Shown here in pieces: positions 35,875-45,004 of a stretch of DNA of 64,000 bases. The stretch covers positions 1-64,000 of the forward strand of contig JABISG010000154.1 in NCBI GenBank assembly GCA_018699955.1, in the 5' to 3' direction. The DNA is from Planctomycetaceae bacterium. Its GTDB lineage: Bacteria; Planctomycetota; Planctomycetia; Planctomycetales; Planctomycetaceae. Every line of letters begins with the position of its first letter. The first letter of the stretch is position 1. The notes under the pieces were generated by a model that did not search any database, was not told where the DNA came from, and was given only the letters and a program-made list of their open reading frames with translations. The position numbers were made by a program, and so were the translations under genes.

Positions 35875-36594
35875 TCACGCCTCAACCGATTTCGAGTCGA
35901 TAACACCATCGCCGTTCAAATCGTCTGCCGTATCGCCAACCGGCGGAGCTTGCAGGTCGAACGGATCCACTTGACCGTCGTGTACGAAGAATGCGCGACT
36001 CCCCAATCGCCGGGCTTCTGATCGGCTGTGTGTGATGTGCAGCGCGGTGACGCCGGTGACTTTGCGAATCGATTCCAGCAAAGCGTACATCTCCTCGCGG
36101 CTGGCATCGTCCAGCGCGCTCAATGGCTCATCGAGACATAACACGCTGGGACGGGCAGCTAATGCGCGCCCCAATGCAATTCGCTGCCGTTCGCCTCCGC
36201 TAAGCCCTTGGGGAAATCGGTCCAACAGCCGCACAATGCCTAACAGTTCGGCTAACTCATCCACGCGCTGTTTGATTTCGGCACGTGGGCGACGACGAAT
36301 GCTGAGCGCAAAACCGATTTGGTCGCGCACTTTCATTGTGGGGAATAAGGCGCCTTCCTGGGGAACGAAACCAATGCCGCGTTCGGCCGGTTTCAAACCG
36401 GTCACGTCGCGGCCGGCGAGCAATATCTTCCCGCCGAAAGTCCGTTTCAGGCCGCAGACGGCTTCCAGAATTGTCGTTTTGCCGCTGCCCGTTCGGCCCA
36501 TCAGAATGCCGTATTCGCCACCGCCAATCTCGAATGAGACGTTTTTCAGCTCGAAGGTGCCGGCGCGAACGCAGAGGTCTTTAACTGTAATCAC
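35875..36594 (-). CDS. ABC transporter ATP-binding protein (molybdate/tungstate-type), orphan
   Basis: 239 residues with complete nucleotide-binding motifs: Walker A GRTGSGKTT, Q-loop FVPQEGALFP, signature LSGGERQRIALGRAL, Walker B SVLCLDEPLSALD, and switch His in ALHITHS. The overall look (GLKPAERGIGFVPQ) resembles WtpC/ModC or CysA-type import ATPases. No permease or binding-protein gene adjoins it. The C-terminal ~20 residues carry DLNGDGVID, an EF-hand/dockerin-like calcium loop unusual for this family. The start is GTG. Substrate is not assigned. Confidence 0.82.
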   Translation of the reverse strand: MITVKDLCVRAGTFELKNVSFEIGGGEYGILMGRTGSGKTTILEAVCGLKRTFGGKILLAGRDVTGLKPAERGIGFVPQEGALFPTMKVRDQIGFALSIRRRPRAEIKQRVDELAELLGIVRLLDRFPQGLSGGERQRIALGRALAARPSVLCLDEPLSALDDASREEMYALLESIRKVTGVTALHITHSRSEARRLGSRAFFVHDGQVDPFDLQAPPVGDTADDLNGDGVIDSKSVEA

Positions 36595-36967
36595 GAGAAA
36601 ATACCGCGGGCGTCAGAAATTGGGAAGAAACCGCTTTGATGTCCATTCACCATATCGTCAGCGTAGACCGCGAAGCAACCGACCGGTCCGCAGTGCAAGT
36701 AAGGGCTTCACATTCCCCCCAACCCGAAGCCCCGACTTCCATCGTATGTGGCAAATTCGATTCGTTCCCACAGCCAGCGGAAAAATGGGCGCACTCTCTC
36801 CAGTTTATCGAACCGACGCGAACCGCGCGGTCACCGCAAGACAATCCGGGCAGAACAGGTTTCGCCGACCCGCACTATGACGACCGGCTCGTGTGCAGCC
36901 GTCGCCCGCCGCGCTCCGATACGAAACCTATTAGTCCCCCTTACGTAGAAATACCCAGCCGCCACGG
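36595..36967. other. Intergenic region between divergent genes
   Basis: About 370 bp between the ABC ATPase and histidine kinase genes. It presumably holds both promoters. No gene or repeat is supported. Confidence 0.4.
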
Positions 36968-37798
36968 ATGAGCGGGAGTCAAAAGATGGATGCTTCGCAG
37001 ACACAGCTGCCCGAGCAGCAGATCGTGCAGTTGAAAGCCGAAATGGCCGAACTGCGAAAGCAGCTCGTCCAAGCGCAGAAGATGAGTTCGGTCGGTGCGC
37101 TGGCCTCGTCGATCACTCACGAATTCAACAATATTCTCACCACGACCATCAACTACGCCAAAATGGGCCTACGGCACAAAGACGCCGCCACACGAGAAAA
37201 AGCGTTCAACAAGATTCTGAACGCGGGGCAGCGCGCCTCGAAAATCACCACCGGCATGCTCTCGTACGCCCGCAACGGATCGAATCGGATGGAACCGGCC
37301 GATCTGGTGGTGCTGGTTGAAGATGTGCTTGTGTTGATCGAGAAGGACCTGCAAATGCACCGTGTGCAACTGCAGACCGATTTTTCTGACCGCCCGCAGG
37401 CCAGCGTCAACGCCAGCCAGATTCAACAGGTGCTGTTGAATCTCATCGTCAACGCGCGGCAGGCAATGGGAACCGGCGGGCAACTGTTTATCAGCGTGAA
37501 GACGAACGCCGAGGCCGGCATGGGCGAGATTTCCGTTCGCGACACCGGTGGCGGAATTCCCGCCGACAAACTGCGGAACATCTTCCAGCCGTTCTACTCC
37601 ACCAAAGAGGCCGACGAACGCGGACAGGGCGGAACAGGACTCGGGCTGTCGCTTTGCAAGGACATCATTGAAACGCACAAAGGGCGCATCCGCGTCGAGA
37701 GCACGCCCGGTCGCGGTACAACGTTCATGTTGCGATTACCGCTGGTGCAGAATGCGGCGATTGTTTCAACGACCAACGTTGCCGCCAAGGCAGGGTGA
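36968..37798 (+). CDS. Soluble sensor histidine kinase (NtrB-like core)
   Basis: 276 residues. It starts with a short coiled coil (VQLKAEMAELRKQLVQAQ), then MSSVGALASSITHEFNNILT with the phospho-accepting His in the H-box. The catalytic part has N-box LLNLIVNARQAM, G1 DTGGGIP, F-box FQPFYSTK, and G2 GGTGLGLSLC. It lacks transmembrane and PAS domains, so the input is cytosolic or through a partner. No response regulator lies next to it. The ATG at 36968 is GAGCGG-context; M7 is a possible alternative. Confidence 0.88.
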   Translation: MSGSQKMDASQTQLPEQQIVQLKAEMAELRKQLVQAQKMSSVGALASSITHEFNNILTTTINYAKMGLRHKDAATREKAFNKILNAGQRASKITTGMLSYARNGSNRMEPADLVVLVEDVLVLIEKDLQMHRVQLQTDFSDRPQASVNASQIQQVLLNLIVNARQAMGTGGQLFISVKTNAEAGMGEISVRDTGGGIPADKLRNIFQPFYSTKEADERGQGGTGLGLSLCKDIIETHKGRIRVESTPGRGTTFMLRLPLVQNAAIVSTTNVAAKAG

Positions 37799-37815
37799 GC
37801 GGCGATCTCACTTAG

Positions 37816-37836
37816 CTGCGGTGTGTTGCACCGCAG
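37816..37836. terminator. Bidirectional hairpin between convergent genes
   Basis: CTGCGGTG-TGTTG-CACCGCAG, perfect 8-bp stem, lying between the convergent kinase and creatininase-like genes. Related to 7305-7325. No T-run follows, so it may be a REP-like element rather than a true rho-independent terminator. Confidence 0.5.
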
Positions 37837-37851
37837 CGATTCGGGTACCTG

Positions 37852-38574
37852 TTACGGATTGAACGGTGGGATCTCTGCGACGTTTGTGCCGTCGATCATG
37901 CCGGCGACGAACTTCGATACGCCGTCGATGATTCCGTCGATCATGACCTGCCCCGCCTCGGCCGTTGCTTCCAGCGGCTCTTTGTCTTCTTGATCCTGCA
38001 TGGCGTCGGTTCGCACATTCTCGGGGAAGGCCGCCATCGCGAAGGCCGTCTCAAATTCCTGCGCATGTCCCGGCCAGCGTTTCGTCGTCAAATTTGCCTC
38101 GGCAATTTCCGGCGAGAGGTGGTCCCAGTACGATTCGAAGTGCAGGTTGATCTCCAACCGTTGCAGGAACTGTCCCCACATTCCCTGACAGGGGGCAATA
38201 TTTCCGCCGTGTCCGTTCAACACCAGAATATTGGTGAAGCCGGCACTGTGCATGCTGCGAATCGCGTCGAACAATACCGACAGCCAACTGCCCGGCAGTG
38301 CGCTGAGCGTGCCGATGTGCCGCATGTGATGTTCGCTGATCCCCAGATTCATCGCCGGCGCGACGAGAACCCCAGGCCGCAAGCGTTCGGCCACTCCGGT
38401 GGCGATGTGCATCACGCTGCGCCAGTCGTGTTCCATGCAGAGGTGTTCCAAATGCTGCTCGGTTGCGGCCACTGGAATAATGCACGCCTTCAATTCGCCG
38501 CCCTGCATGCGCTCGCGGAATTCCCGCCGCGTGTGTCGATGAAGTAGTAGTTTGTCGTTCTCAGGCTGACTCAC
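37852..38574 (-). CDS. Creatininase family amidohydrolase
   Basis: 240 residues. Creatininase-fold motifs are seen: IIPVAATEQHLEHL (metal-binding Glu/His), MEHDWRS, GISEHHM, NILVLNGHGGN and GHAQEFETAFAM. These ligate two metal ions in the family. Members include creatininase, MftE-type peptidases and FAPy deformylase; the substrate here is unassigned. The GTG start at 38574 is chosen because AGGAGA lies 5 nt upstream; a TTG ten codons earlier is less likely. Confidence 0.85.
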   Translation of the reverse strand: MSQPENDKLLLHRHTRREFRERMQGGELKACIIPVAATEQHLEHLCMEHDWRSVMHIATGVAERLRPGVLVAPAMNLGISEHHMRHIGTLSALPGSWLSVLFDAIRSMHSAGFTNILVLNGHGGNIAPCQGMWGQFLQRLEINLHFESYWDHLSPEIAEANLTTKRWPGHAQEFETAFAMAAFPENVRTDAMQDQEDKEPLEATAEAGQVMIDGIIDGVSKFVAGMIDGTNVAEIPPFNP

Positions 38575-38627
38575 GTCAATTCTCCTCAAATGTTGAATAC
38601 GCAAACATCATACAGCGCGACCAAAGC

Positions 38628-38650
38628 CCACGGGTCGCGTCCCGTGGGAC
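38628..38650. repeat. Palindrome of the AAAGCCCACGGG family
   Basis: CCCACGGG-TCGCGT-CCCGTGGG, in the 5' region of the creatininase-like gene. Related copies begin near 47767 and 57760. Confidence 0.6.
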
Positions 38651-38659
38651 TCATCCCGA

Positions 38660-39121
38660 TCACCGCGACAACATCCGTTGCATCACAAAATACCCCGGCC
38701 GTTTCATTCCCAAAGTTTCATACGTCTCGTGGGCATGCTCGTTCTCTCGTTCGACGTACAAACGTAGCCCGATCACATCGGGATCTCTTTCGGCTTCGTT
38801 TTGCAGGTGCTCGTAGAGCGACCGGAACACGCCCTTACGACGGAAATCCGGATGCACATAAACGCTCTGTAGCCACCAGATGTCGCCGTTGCGCCAGTCG
38901 CTCCATTCATAGGTGTGCATCAACTGCCCGATGATTTGGTTGCTACGACATGCAACGAAATATCGCCCTTTGCGTGGATCAGCCAACACTCTCTGAACAC
39001 CCGGTTCGATGGCAGCCGGATCGAGCGTCGTCGATTCCGTTTCTTCGGACAGCCGGCAATTGAAGTCGGCAATCGTCCGCCAATCGTCGGCAACCGCGGC
39101 TCGAATCACGATCTCACTCAT
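38660..39121 (-). CDS. GNAT family N-acetyltransferase
   Basis: 153 residues. Starts MSEIVIRAA, typical of GNAT proteins. WWLQSVYVHPDFRRKGVFRSLYEHL is the acetyl-CoA-binding motif A (R/QxxGxG/A variant RRKGVF). GLRLYVERENEHAHETYETLGM gives motif B. The start at 39121 follows GGAAAGAG; the longer frame from 39196 adds unconserved residues. Substrate unknown. It may be in one transcript with the PhoD-like gene, which ends 76 bp upstream. Confidence 0.87.
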   Translation of the reverse strand: MSEIVIRAAVADDWRTIADFNCRLSEETESTTLDPAAIEPGVQRVLADPRKGRYFVACRSNQIIGQLMHTYEWSDWRNGDIWWLQSVYVHPDFRRKGVFRSLYEHLQNEAERDPDVIGLRLYVERENEHAHETYETLGMKRPGYFVMQRMLSR

Positions 39122-39196
39122 CCAACTCTTTCCCCATCCAGGCGAGCGGGGGGTGTAAACCCCCTGGTTCGATTTCTTGTATCCAGCATTCAACAA

Positions 39197-41716
39197 CTAA
39201 AATGCCACCTTCAGCACACCGTCCTTATCCGGTTTCACATTCTTGAATGTCTGCATCTTCAACGGCTGCTGTTCGCCCACCTTCACTGTGTACGATCCGT
39301 CCGCGCGAAATACTTTCGGCTGAAACGAATCGCCGCGGATTCGCAGTGTGTACACAGTCTCGCCATTCACTTCGTCGATCACCTGCACCACTGGGTTCGT
39401 CATGCCAATCACCTGCAGCGTCGGCAACAAATCGACCGCTTTGCGGCCGTAGTTTTCCATTACGTTGACGGTTTTCGGCCAGCCGCGAAACTGGTCCGTC
39501 GCTTGCGGTTTTTCAACATCGACCAGCAGCTTCCAGCATTCGATGGTGATGTCGCGTTTCTGTTTGTCGAACCGCACGATTCCGTATCCCGATGACTTAT
39601 CGTGCAACGTTTTCAATGTGCCGGGGCGATTTTTTCGCTCGGGGTTGCCGATTGCGTAGACCGACATTCGGTTGGCTAAGCCATCGAAGTAATCGCCCGT
39701 GTTGGCAAGTTTCGGATTCATGCGGTTCTTGACCGGCCGGCCTTCTTCGTCGGCCCGCCACGAGCGCGGATAGCCGGCAGCGATGGAGGGAACGCAGAAC
39801 GAGAAACCGCAATCGCCATGGGCATCGAGGCCGTGATGTACGATCGACGGCAAGTGCTGATCGCCGGCAATGTGAAATGCAAACCCTTTACGAATCGTCT
39901 GCAGCGCCCGCACTCGGCCCGCTTGCGGCCAACCGTTGGCATCGAGATCGGCGACGAGAAACTCCCGGTTCCCACCATGATAATTGGCCAGATTGCAGAA
40001 AATCGTCTGCGAAACGAGCGACTTCATGTCGGCCCCGCGCCAATCCTTCGTCCATTCATCCAGGAATTTCAATTGCCGCTTGCCCAACAACGTTAGACCT
40101 TTGCGATCGACGGACTGGGGGTCAAAATTACGGTCCTTCACATGATCGGGCCGGCCCTTCCAATAGTTCACTTTCCCCTGCGGCCCCGATTTGAATTTGC
40201 GGTCTTCGACGATCGCAAAGCTGACGCGGCCGTACAGCATGTCTCCGTAGTAGACCGAGATATTTTGATCGATTGGTGTCGGATCGAACGGTTTGGGGTG
40301 ATGACTGGTCTGCGTCCGCTGGATCATGTTTACCCACTCGGCGGGCATGGCGTATCCACCTTTGGCGTGATCCTTCATCGTCGTCGGGTTGCCGCCGTTG
40401 CCCCAGATGTTGCCCTGATAGACATCGTGATCATCCGGCAAACACAACGTCACGCGGTCACGCATCAAGTCGCCGAACGCCCAACCCAGCATGTACCACT
40501 TGCGGAGGTAATTCAGCGTCGCCAATTTGACCGGGCCGCGATGAATTCCGTAACCGCCGACCTGCTCGTAAATCTGATCGCCGGTGAAAATCATCACATC
40601 GGGATTGTGTTTCTTCACGTTTTGCACAATGTTGGCATTCGGGAAGCCACGATCGGTGTTCCCGGTGAACGCAGCCACCACCAGATCGCGATCCACCGGA
40701 TCGCGCCGCACGGTTCCCGTGTAAAACTGTTCCTCGATCTTCTCACCCGCCGTCTTCAACGCGTAGCGAATCCGATAGGGAACGTCATTCGACGCGTCCC
40801 AGTTGTCGATCCGGAACGTGGCTGTACACGCGAGGTCATCAATCCGGTCGCTGGCAATCGTTTTCCATTTGCCATCCTTCATCGTCTCCAGCCGCACGGT
40901 TCGCGTGTCCGTTTTGGCCAGCGGCGGCATCTGCGCGGTCATTCTCAATGCACCGCGACTCAGCGTGTGCATTGCCCACAGAATCGGACCGAATGTTCGC
41001 TCCTCGTTCGTCACCACTTTGGTCCCCGAGATTCTCCAGTCGCGGAACCAGTGTCGCGGCCCTTTGCCGGCTGCTCGCGGTGTCGCCGCCGGTGCCTTCG
41101 GCGTGTACTGATTCACCAACGCCAGACTGCCGACAAGTTGCATGCCGGCGACTTGTCGTTTGACTTCGGCAATCTTCGTGTCCTTGCCCGGCTCGAACGC
41201 GGTCAGCGTCACGTTGTACTTGTCGCCTGCCGGCTCGGCGGCTAGATGCAATTCCACCTGTTCCGCATCGCCGACGTTCGCCTTGTTCGCCCGTTTCGAT
41301 GGCGTGCCGATAAACAGCGAGCCATCGGCGGCAATGCCCGCATCGAGTCCCCGCCCGAAGAACAGCGCGCTGCGATAGTCGCCCAATTCACTTTTGATGC
41401 CGACACGAAACCCGACCGATCGCGGCGACTTCCCACCATCAACGCGGCCCAGCACGACACTCATCGAGAGCGTCCCCTGCTCTGTTCCCACGTGTCGCGT
41501 CAGTACGTGGACATTGCGGTTGCCGCCACTGCGAATCACTTCCAACCGTCCGCCCGAGATCTGCCAATCCTCCATCGGATTGGTCCAAAACTCCGGCCCC
41601 GCCCACGGCCGCTCGACATCTTTGGGAAACGCACTGACAAACTCGTCGGCCTTTGCTGAACTTATCGCAAGAACGGTCAGCAATGTTGTTATGACGAAAC
41701 CGTGTCGCGCTCGCAT
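39197..41716 (-). CDS. PhoD-like metallophosphatase with N-terminal beta-sandwich
   Basis: 839 residues with a signal peptide (GFVITTLLTVLAISSAKA). Residues ~30-300 are beta-rich, with concanavalin/FN3-like character. From ~330 a calcineurin-like PhoD domain is visible: VVAAFTGNTDRG, DVMIFTGDQIYE, CLPDDHDVYQGN, and FHIAGDQHLPSIVHHG, which supply the metal-ligating Asp, His and Asn. Likely an exported phosphodiesterase or phosphatase. The ATG at 41716 has GGAGGAA 8 nt upstream and gives the best signal peptide. It overlaps nothing, and begins 37 bp after the next gene on the same strand. Confidence 0.83.
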   Translation of the reverse strand: MRARHGFVITTLLTVLAISSAKADEFVSAFPKDVERPWAGPEFWTNPMEDWQISGGRLEVIRSGGNRNVHVLTRHVGTEQGTLSMSVVLGRVDGGKSPRSVGFRVGIKSELGDYRSALFFGRGLDAGIAADGSLFIGTPSKRANKANVGDAEQVELHLAAEPAGDKYNVTLTAFEPGKDTKIAEVKRQVAGMQLVGSLALVNQYTPKAPAATPRAAGKGPRHWFRDWRISGTKVVTNEERTFGPILWAMHTLSRGALRMTAQMPPLAKTDTRTVRLETMKDGKWKTIASDRIDDLACTATFRIDNWDASNDVPYRIRYALKTAGEKIEEQFYTGTVRRDPVDRDLVVAAFTGNTDRGFPNANIVQNVKKHNPDVMIFTGDQIYEQVGGYGIHRGPVKLATLNYLRKWYMLGWAFGDLMRDRVTLCLPDDHDVYQGNIWGNGGNPTTMKDHAKGGYAMPAEWVNMIQRTQTSHHPKPFDPTPIDQNISVYYGDMLYGRVSFAIVEDRKFKSGPQGKVNYWKGRPDHVKDRNFDPQSVDRKGLTLLGKRQLKFLDEWTKDWRGADMKSLVSQTIFCNLANYHGGNREFLVADLDANGWPQAGRVRALQTIRKGFAFHIAGDQHLPSIVHHGLDAHGDCGFSFCVPSIAAGYPRSWRADEEGRPVKNRMNPKLANTGDYFDGLANRMSVYAIGNPERKNRPGTLKTLHDKSSGYGIVRFDKQKRDITIECWKLLVDVEKPQATDQFRGWPKTVNVMENYGRKAVDLLPTLQVIGMTNPVVQVIDEVNGETVYTLRIRGDSFQPKVFRADGSYTVKVGEQQPLKMQTFKNVKPDKDGVLKVAF

Positions 41717-41753
41717 GAAATGTTCCTCCATGTGCCTACGCTTGATTGAGTCC

Positions 41754-42854
41754 CTACTGCAACTTGCCACGGCCTTGGATCGGCCAGACGACTTCCAAGC
41801 GTTCGCCGCGGAAACCGTAAAACTGGTCGTGTAGCACCGTTGTGAAGTCGGCGTATCCCGGGATCAGTTCGAGCTTGTCGCCGATTTTGAGGTTTTGCGA
41901 TTCCCCCGACAGATTCAATTCGCAATGCTCGGCACTCACGCGGACGACTTCGGCACCCGGGTGGCCTTTGACCAGCGGCGTTTCATGATCGGGGTTTTGC
42001 GTCTTGCGGCCCGAATCGAGAACCGCGCGATCTTTCGCCGGGCGGCTGACGACTGTTGCGAGCACCGACAGCGAGTAATCGAGATCCTGCAGGTCGCAAT
42101 GGTTCTGATACATGGGACAGGCGAAGATACCGCCGCCCGATTGCAGTTCAGTCACGCCGTCGCAGTCCGATGTGATCTGATAGGAACCGGTCCCGCCCGC
42201 GCTCACAATGTCGCAATTCAAACCGTCGTTACGAATCAAGTCGCGACATGTCACCAGGATGTTGACCGCGTCGGCAATCCGCTCGCGTTTTTCGGCCGGG
42301 TTGGGAATCTGGAGCAAATGCCCTTCGTAACCCATAATGCCCGCCAGTTCGACTCCTTCCAGTTTGTCGATGCCCTGCGCCAAGGCCAGCGTGTCGATTC
42401 CCGGTCGAACGCCGACGCGGTCGAGACCGAGATTGACCTCCGGGATGACGCGGCAGGTGACACCGGCCGCTTTGCAGGCGGCGGCCAACGGCTCCACCTG
42501 CGCATAATGATCACAGGCGACAATCGGATCGGCCCAGCGACACAGCGAAGCAACGCGCTCGACCTTCCGCTTTCCGACGATCATGTTGGCGATGAGAATA
42601 TCGCGCACGCCGCCGGCCGCCATCACTTCGGCTTCGGACACCTTCGCGCAAGTCACGCCAATGGCGCCCGCCTCAATCTGCTTCATGGCGATCGCGGGCG
42701 TCTTGTGGCATTTCTGGTGCGGCCGCCATTGTTTTCCCCGCTCGCCAATGAACGCGGCCATCGTGTTGATATTCGATTCCATCACATCGAGATCAATGCA
42801 CAGAATTGGTGTGTCGAGCGAAAACTTGTCTGCCCCAACGAGCGATTGCGTCAC
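41754..42854 (-). CDS. D-threonine aldolase / D-serine dehydratase-like PLP enzyme
   Basis: 366 residues, fold III (alanine-racemase-like) PLP enzyme. TPILCIDLDVMESNI at the N-terminus, RPHQKCHKTP with the likely PLP-binding Lys (~48), and VSAGGTGSYQ for phosphate binding fit the D-TA/DSD1 family. In known members a His-x-Cys or His-x-Asp pair near the C-terminus binds a metal ion. At the comparable place this protein has PGYADFTTV, with Tyr at the His position, so a different or absent metal site is possible (my alignment, by eye). It is probably cotranscribed with the PhoD-like gene 37 bp downstream. Confidence 0.8.
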   Translation of the reverse strand: MTQSLVGADKFSLDTPILCIDLDVMESNINTMAAFIGERGKQWRPHQKCHKTPAIAMKQIEAGAIGVTCAKVSEAEVMAAGGVRDILIANMIVGKRKVERVASLCRWADPIVACDHYAQVEPLAAACKAAGVTCRVIPEVNLGLDRVGVRPGIDTLALAQGIDKLEGVELAGIMGYEGHLLQIPNPAEKRERIADAVNILVTCRDLIRNDGLNCDIVSAGGTGSYQITSDCDGVTELQSGGGIFACPMYQNHCDLQDLDYSLSVLATVVSRPAKDRAVLDSGRKTQNPDHETPLVKGHPGAEVVRVSAEHCELNLSGESQNLKIGDKLELIPGYADFTTVLHDQFYGFRGERLEVVWPIQGRGKLQ

Positions 42855-42895
42855 GAGGTATTTCCTTACTTGATGTCAATAAACGAGGGACTCTC

Positions 42896-42920
42896 CAACC
42901 CGCTTGCGGTTTCGCGACCG
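42896..42920. repeat. Dispersed CGCTTGCGGTTTCGCG element
   Basis: Same family as 2849-2872 and 52731-52755; located between divergent genes. Confidence 0.55.
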
Positions 42921-43112
42921 GGTAGTCGCCCAGTGTAATCCCGAGAACAAACGTTCGCGAGCGCACCGTGTGGTTTGCGTGCAGTCGGCCAGCTAACTAA
43001 AGTTTATGCAGGCCGTTCACAAGACGCGCAAAATGACAATCTGAGTGACGTGAAACCAGCCGGTCACGCAGGTGACGGTTCCTACGGTTTCGTTCTTCCG
43101 GAGAAAGATGAG

Positions 43113-44471
43113 ATGAAATACTGGACGACCTCGCTGCTTCTGTTGACACTGCTTCCGGTTGGTTGCATGAACGCGGGTTCCGCCGCCCAACTCAAGGCGG
43201 CGTTGGCGAAAGCCCAGGCCGCGCAGGCCGAAGCGGAAATGTTGAAAGCGCAGCTGGCGGAGTTGGAATCTGCACAGCAGACTCTGATCAAGAAAATTCA
43301 GCAACCGGCAATTGCCGCACTGGAAAGTGCTGGCGGTAAGGTTGAAGCGAACGATAGCGGAGTGGTCACCAGCGTCGATCTGACCGACTCGTCGGCTGAC
43401 GACAGTTCGCTGATTTACGTGCAAAGCTTGCCCCACCTCGAACGGCTGACGCTGTTTGGGCCGAATTTCAGCGATGCCGGCTTGAAGCATCTGGAAGGCA
43501 TGACTTCGCTCAAACGGCTCAGCCTGCAGCGAACGCTGACGACCGGTGACGGCCTCGCCTCGGTGGGCCAGCTGCCCAATCTCGAAGTGCTCAACCTGTT
43601 TCAAACCGATATCGACGACGACGGGATGGCTCACCTGAAAGGTCTCAAACTCCTCGAACTCGATGTGCGGCGAACGAATCTCGGCGACGATGGACTGGAA
43701 CATCTCAAAGACATGACCAGTCTCACCGCGCTGAAACTTCAGGAAGCCAGTAGCGTCTCCGAAGCCGGCTTGGTCCACTTGGCCAAACTCGAAAATCTCA
43801 CGCTGCTCGATTTGTGGGGCGTCAATTTCGGCGACACCACAATCGACAAGATTAAGCACCTGAAAAAACTCCGCGTGCTGGAACTGGACGACACGTTGAT
43901 TTCCGACTCAGGACTCAAGGAGGTCAAGGTCTTCGAGAACCTGCAAGTCCTCTCGCTTCGCCGGACGGTTGTCGGCAACGACGGAATCGCCGAATTGACC
44001 GGGTTGACCGAACTCCGCACGCTGATGCTCCGCGACACCATCGTCAACAACGACGGACTGGTTCACATTGCCAAATTGCCCAAGCTGGAAACGCTCGAAC
44101 TGAGCGAATTAGTCAACCGCGTTGATGACGCCGGCCTCGAACATCTTAAGAGTCTCACAAATCTGAAACGGCTGATCCTCTTCACCACGCCCATTCACGA
44201 TGCCGGGCTGGAGCATCTTTCCGTTTTGACAAACCTTGACGATCTCGACCTGGAAGGCACTGAAGTCACCGACGAAGGAATGCAGCACCTCAAAGGGTTG
44301 GAGAAGCTCGAAAAGTTGAACCTCAAAGGAACACAGGTCACCGATGTCACCATCGACACGCTGATCGGCATGAAATCGCTCAAGATTCTCATACTCTCGA
44401 ATTCCGCTGTGACCGAAGCGGGTGTGAAGACATTACGTGAGGCAAGGCCCGAACTGGATGTCACCCCCTGA
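43113..44471 (+). CDS. Leucine-rich-repeat lipoprotein with coiled-coil stalk
   Basis: 452 residues. Lipoprotein signal LLLLTLLPVGC, followed by an Ala/Glu-rich coiled coil (~25-65: LKAALAKAQAAQAEAEMLKAQLAELESAQ region). Then ~14 LRRs of the FSDAGLKHLEGMTSLKRLSL type follow, ending in VTEAGVKTLREARPELDV. The stalk would hold the LRR domain away from the membrane. The ATG at 43113 is preceded by GGAGAAAG; the frame is open further up, but without a signal peptide. Function unknown. Confidence 0.85.
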   Translation: MKYWTTSLLLLTLLPVGCMNAGSAAQLKAALAKAQAAQAEAEMLKAQLAELESAQQTLIKKIQQPAIAALESAGGKVEANDSGVVTSVDLTDSSADDSSLIYVQSLPHLERLTLFGPNFSDAGLKHLEGMTSLKRLSLQRTLTTGDGLASVGQLPNLEVLNLFQTDIDDDGMAHLKGLKLLELDVRRTNLGDDGLEHLKDMTSLTALKLQEASSVSEAGLVHLAKLENLTLLDLWGVNFGDTTIDKIKHLKKLRVLELDDTLISDSGLKEVKVFENLQVLSLRRTVVGNDGIAELTGLTELRTLMLRDTIVNNDGLVHIAKLPKLETLELSELVNRVDDAGLEHLKSLTNLKRLILFTTPIHDAGLEHLSVLTNLDDLDLEGTEVTDEGMQHLKGLEKLEKLNLKGTQVTDVTIDTLIGMKSLKILILSNSAVTEAGVKTLREARPELDVTP

Positions 44472-44485
44472 TTGGCAAATCCAAG

Positions 44486-45004
44486 CTAACACGCACTCAA
44501 TCGAACGTCCGCCCGCGCAATCAAACTGCTGTCCCCCAATCCCTCCGCAATCGTGCGCATCGTCCGCCCGTTGGTTGGATGAACGTACTCGGGATCAAGC
44601 TCGGCCAATGGCACTGCCAGGAATGGACGTGTGAGGATTTCCGGATCGGGTATCCGGTTCTCACCGACGCTTAAGACGTCCTGATTGAACAGCGCGATAT
44701 CGATGTCGATTGTGCGGGCCGCGTTCTTGTTTTGTGGATCGCGCACGCGGCCCAAATTCTGTTCAATTTCCGCAATCGCAACCCCTTTCAATTCTTCGGC
44801 CGATAACGGCGTCTCCAACAACATAGCTGCGTTCAGAAAATTCGCCTGATTGGTATCACCAACCGGCCGCGACTCCCAAACAGTGGAGACGCGAATCACA
44901 CTTCCATAATCGGCGAGCCGTTCCGCAGCAGCAGGCAAGTTGGTTTCCGGGGAGATATTCGAGCCGAGCGCCAAATAGGCTCGGTTGCTCGTCGCCTCAG
45001 ACAT
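44486..45004 (-). CDS. folK: 2-amino-4-hydroxy-6-hydroxymethyldihydropteridine pyrophosphokinase
   Basis: 172 residues. LALGSNISPETNL at the N-terminus, ADYGSVIRVSTVWESRPV, NFLNAAMLLET, and the catalytic metal-binding ARTIDIDIALFN with IPDPEILTRPFLAVPLAEL are the conserved HPPK blocks. It transfers pyrophosphate from ATP to 6-hydroxymethyl-dihydropterin in folate synthesis. The start at 45004 overlaps the end of folB by 8 bp, giving translational coupling. The longer frame from 45127 lies inside folB. Confidence 0.95.
   Translation of the reverse strand: MSEATSNRAYLALGSNISPETNLPAAAERLADYGSVIRVSTVWESRPVGDTNQANFLNAAMLLETPLSAEELKGVAIAEIEQNLGRVRDPQNKNAARTIDIDIALFNQDVLSVGENRIPDPEILTRPFLAVPLAELDPEYVHPTNGRTMRTIAEGLGDSSLIARADVRLSAC

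Noticed and set aside
36032-36880. 282-residue plus-strand frame opposite the ABC ATPase
   Set aside because: Antisense shadow; the ATPase has every catalytic motif.
42998-43016. TAAAGTTT, like a sigma-28 -35 box, upstream of the LRR lipoprotein gene at 43113
   Set aside because: No GCCGATAA-like -10 at the expected 11-bp spacing; the following bases are TCACAAGA.
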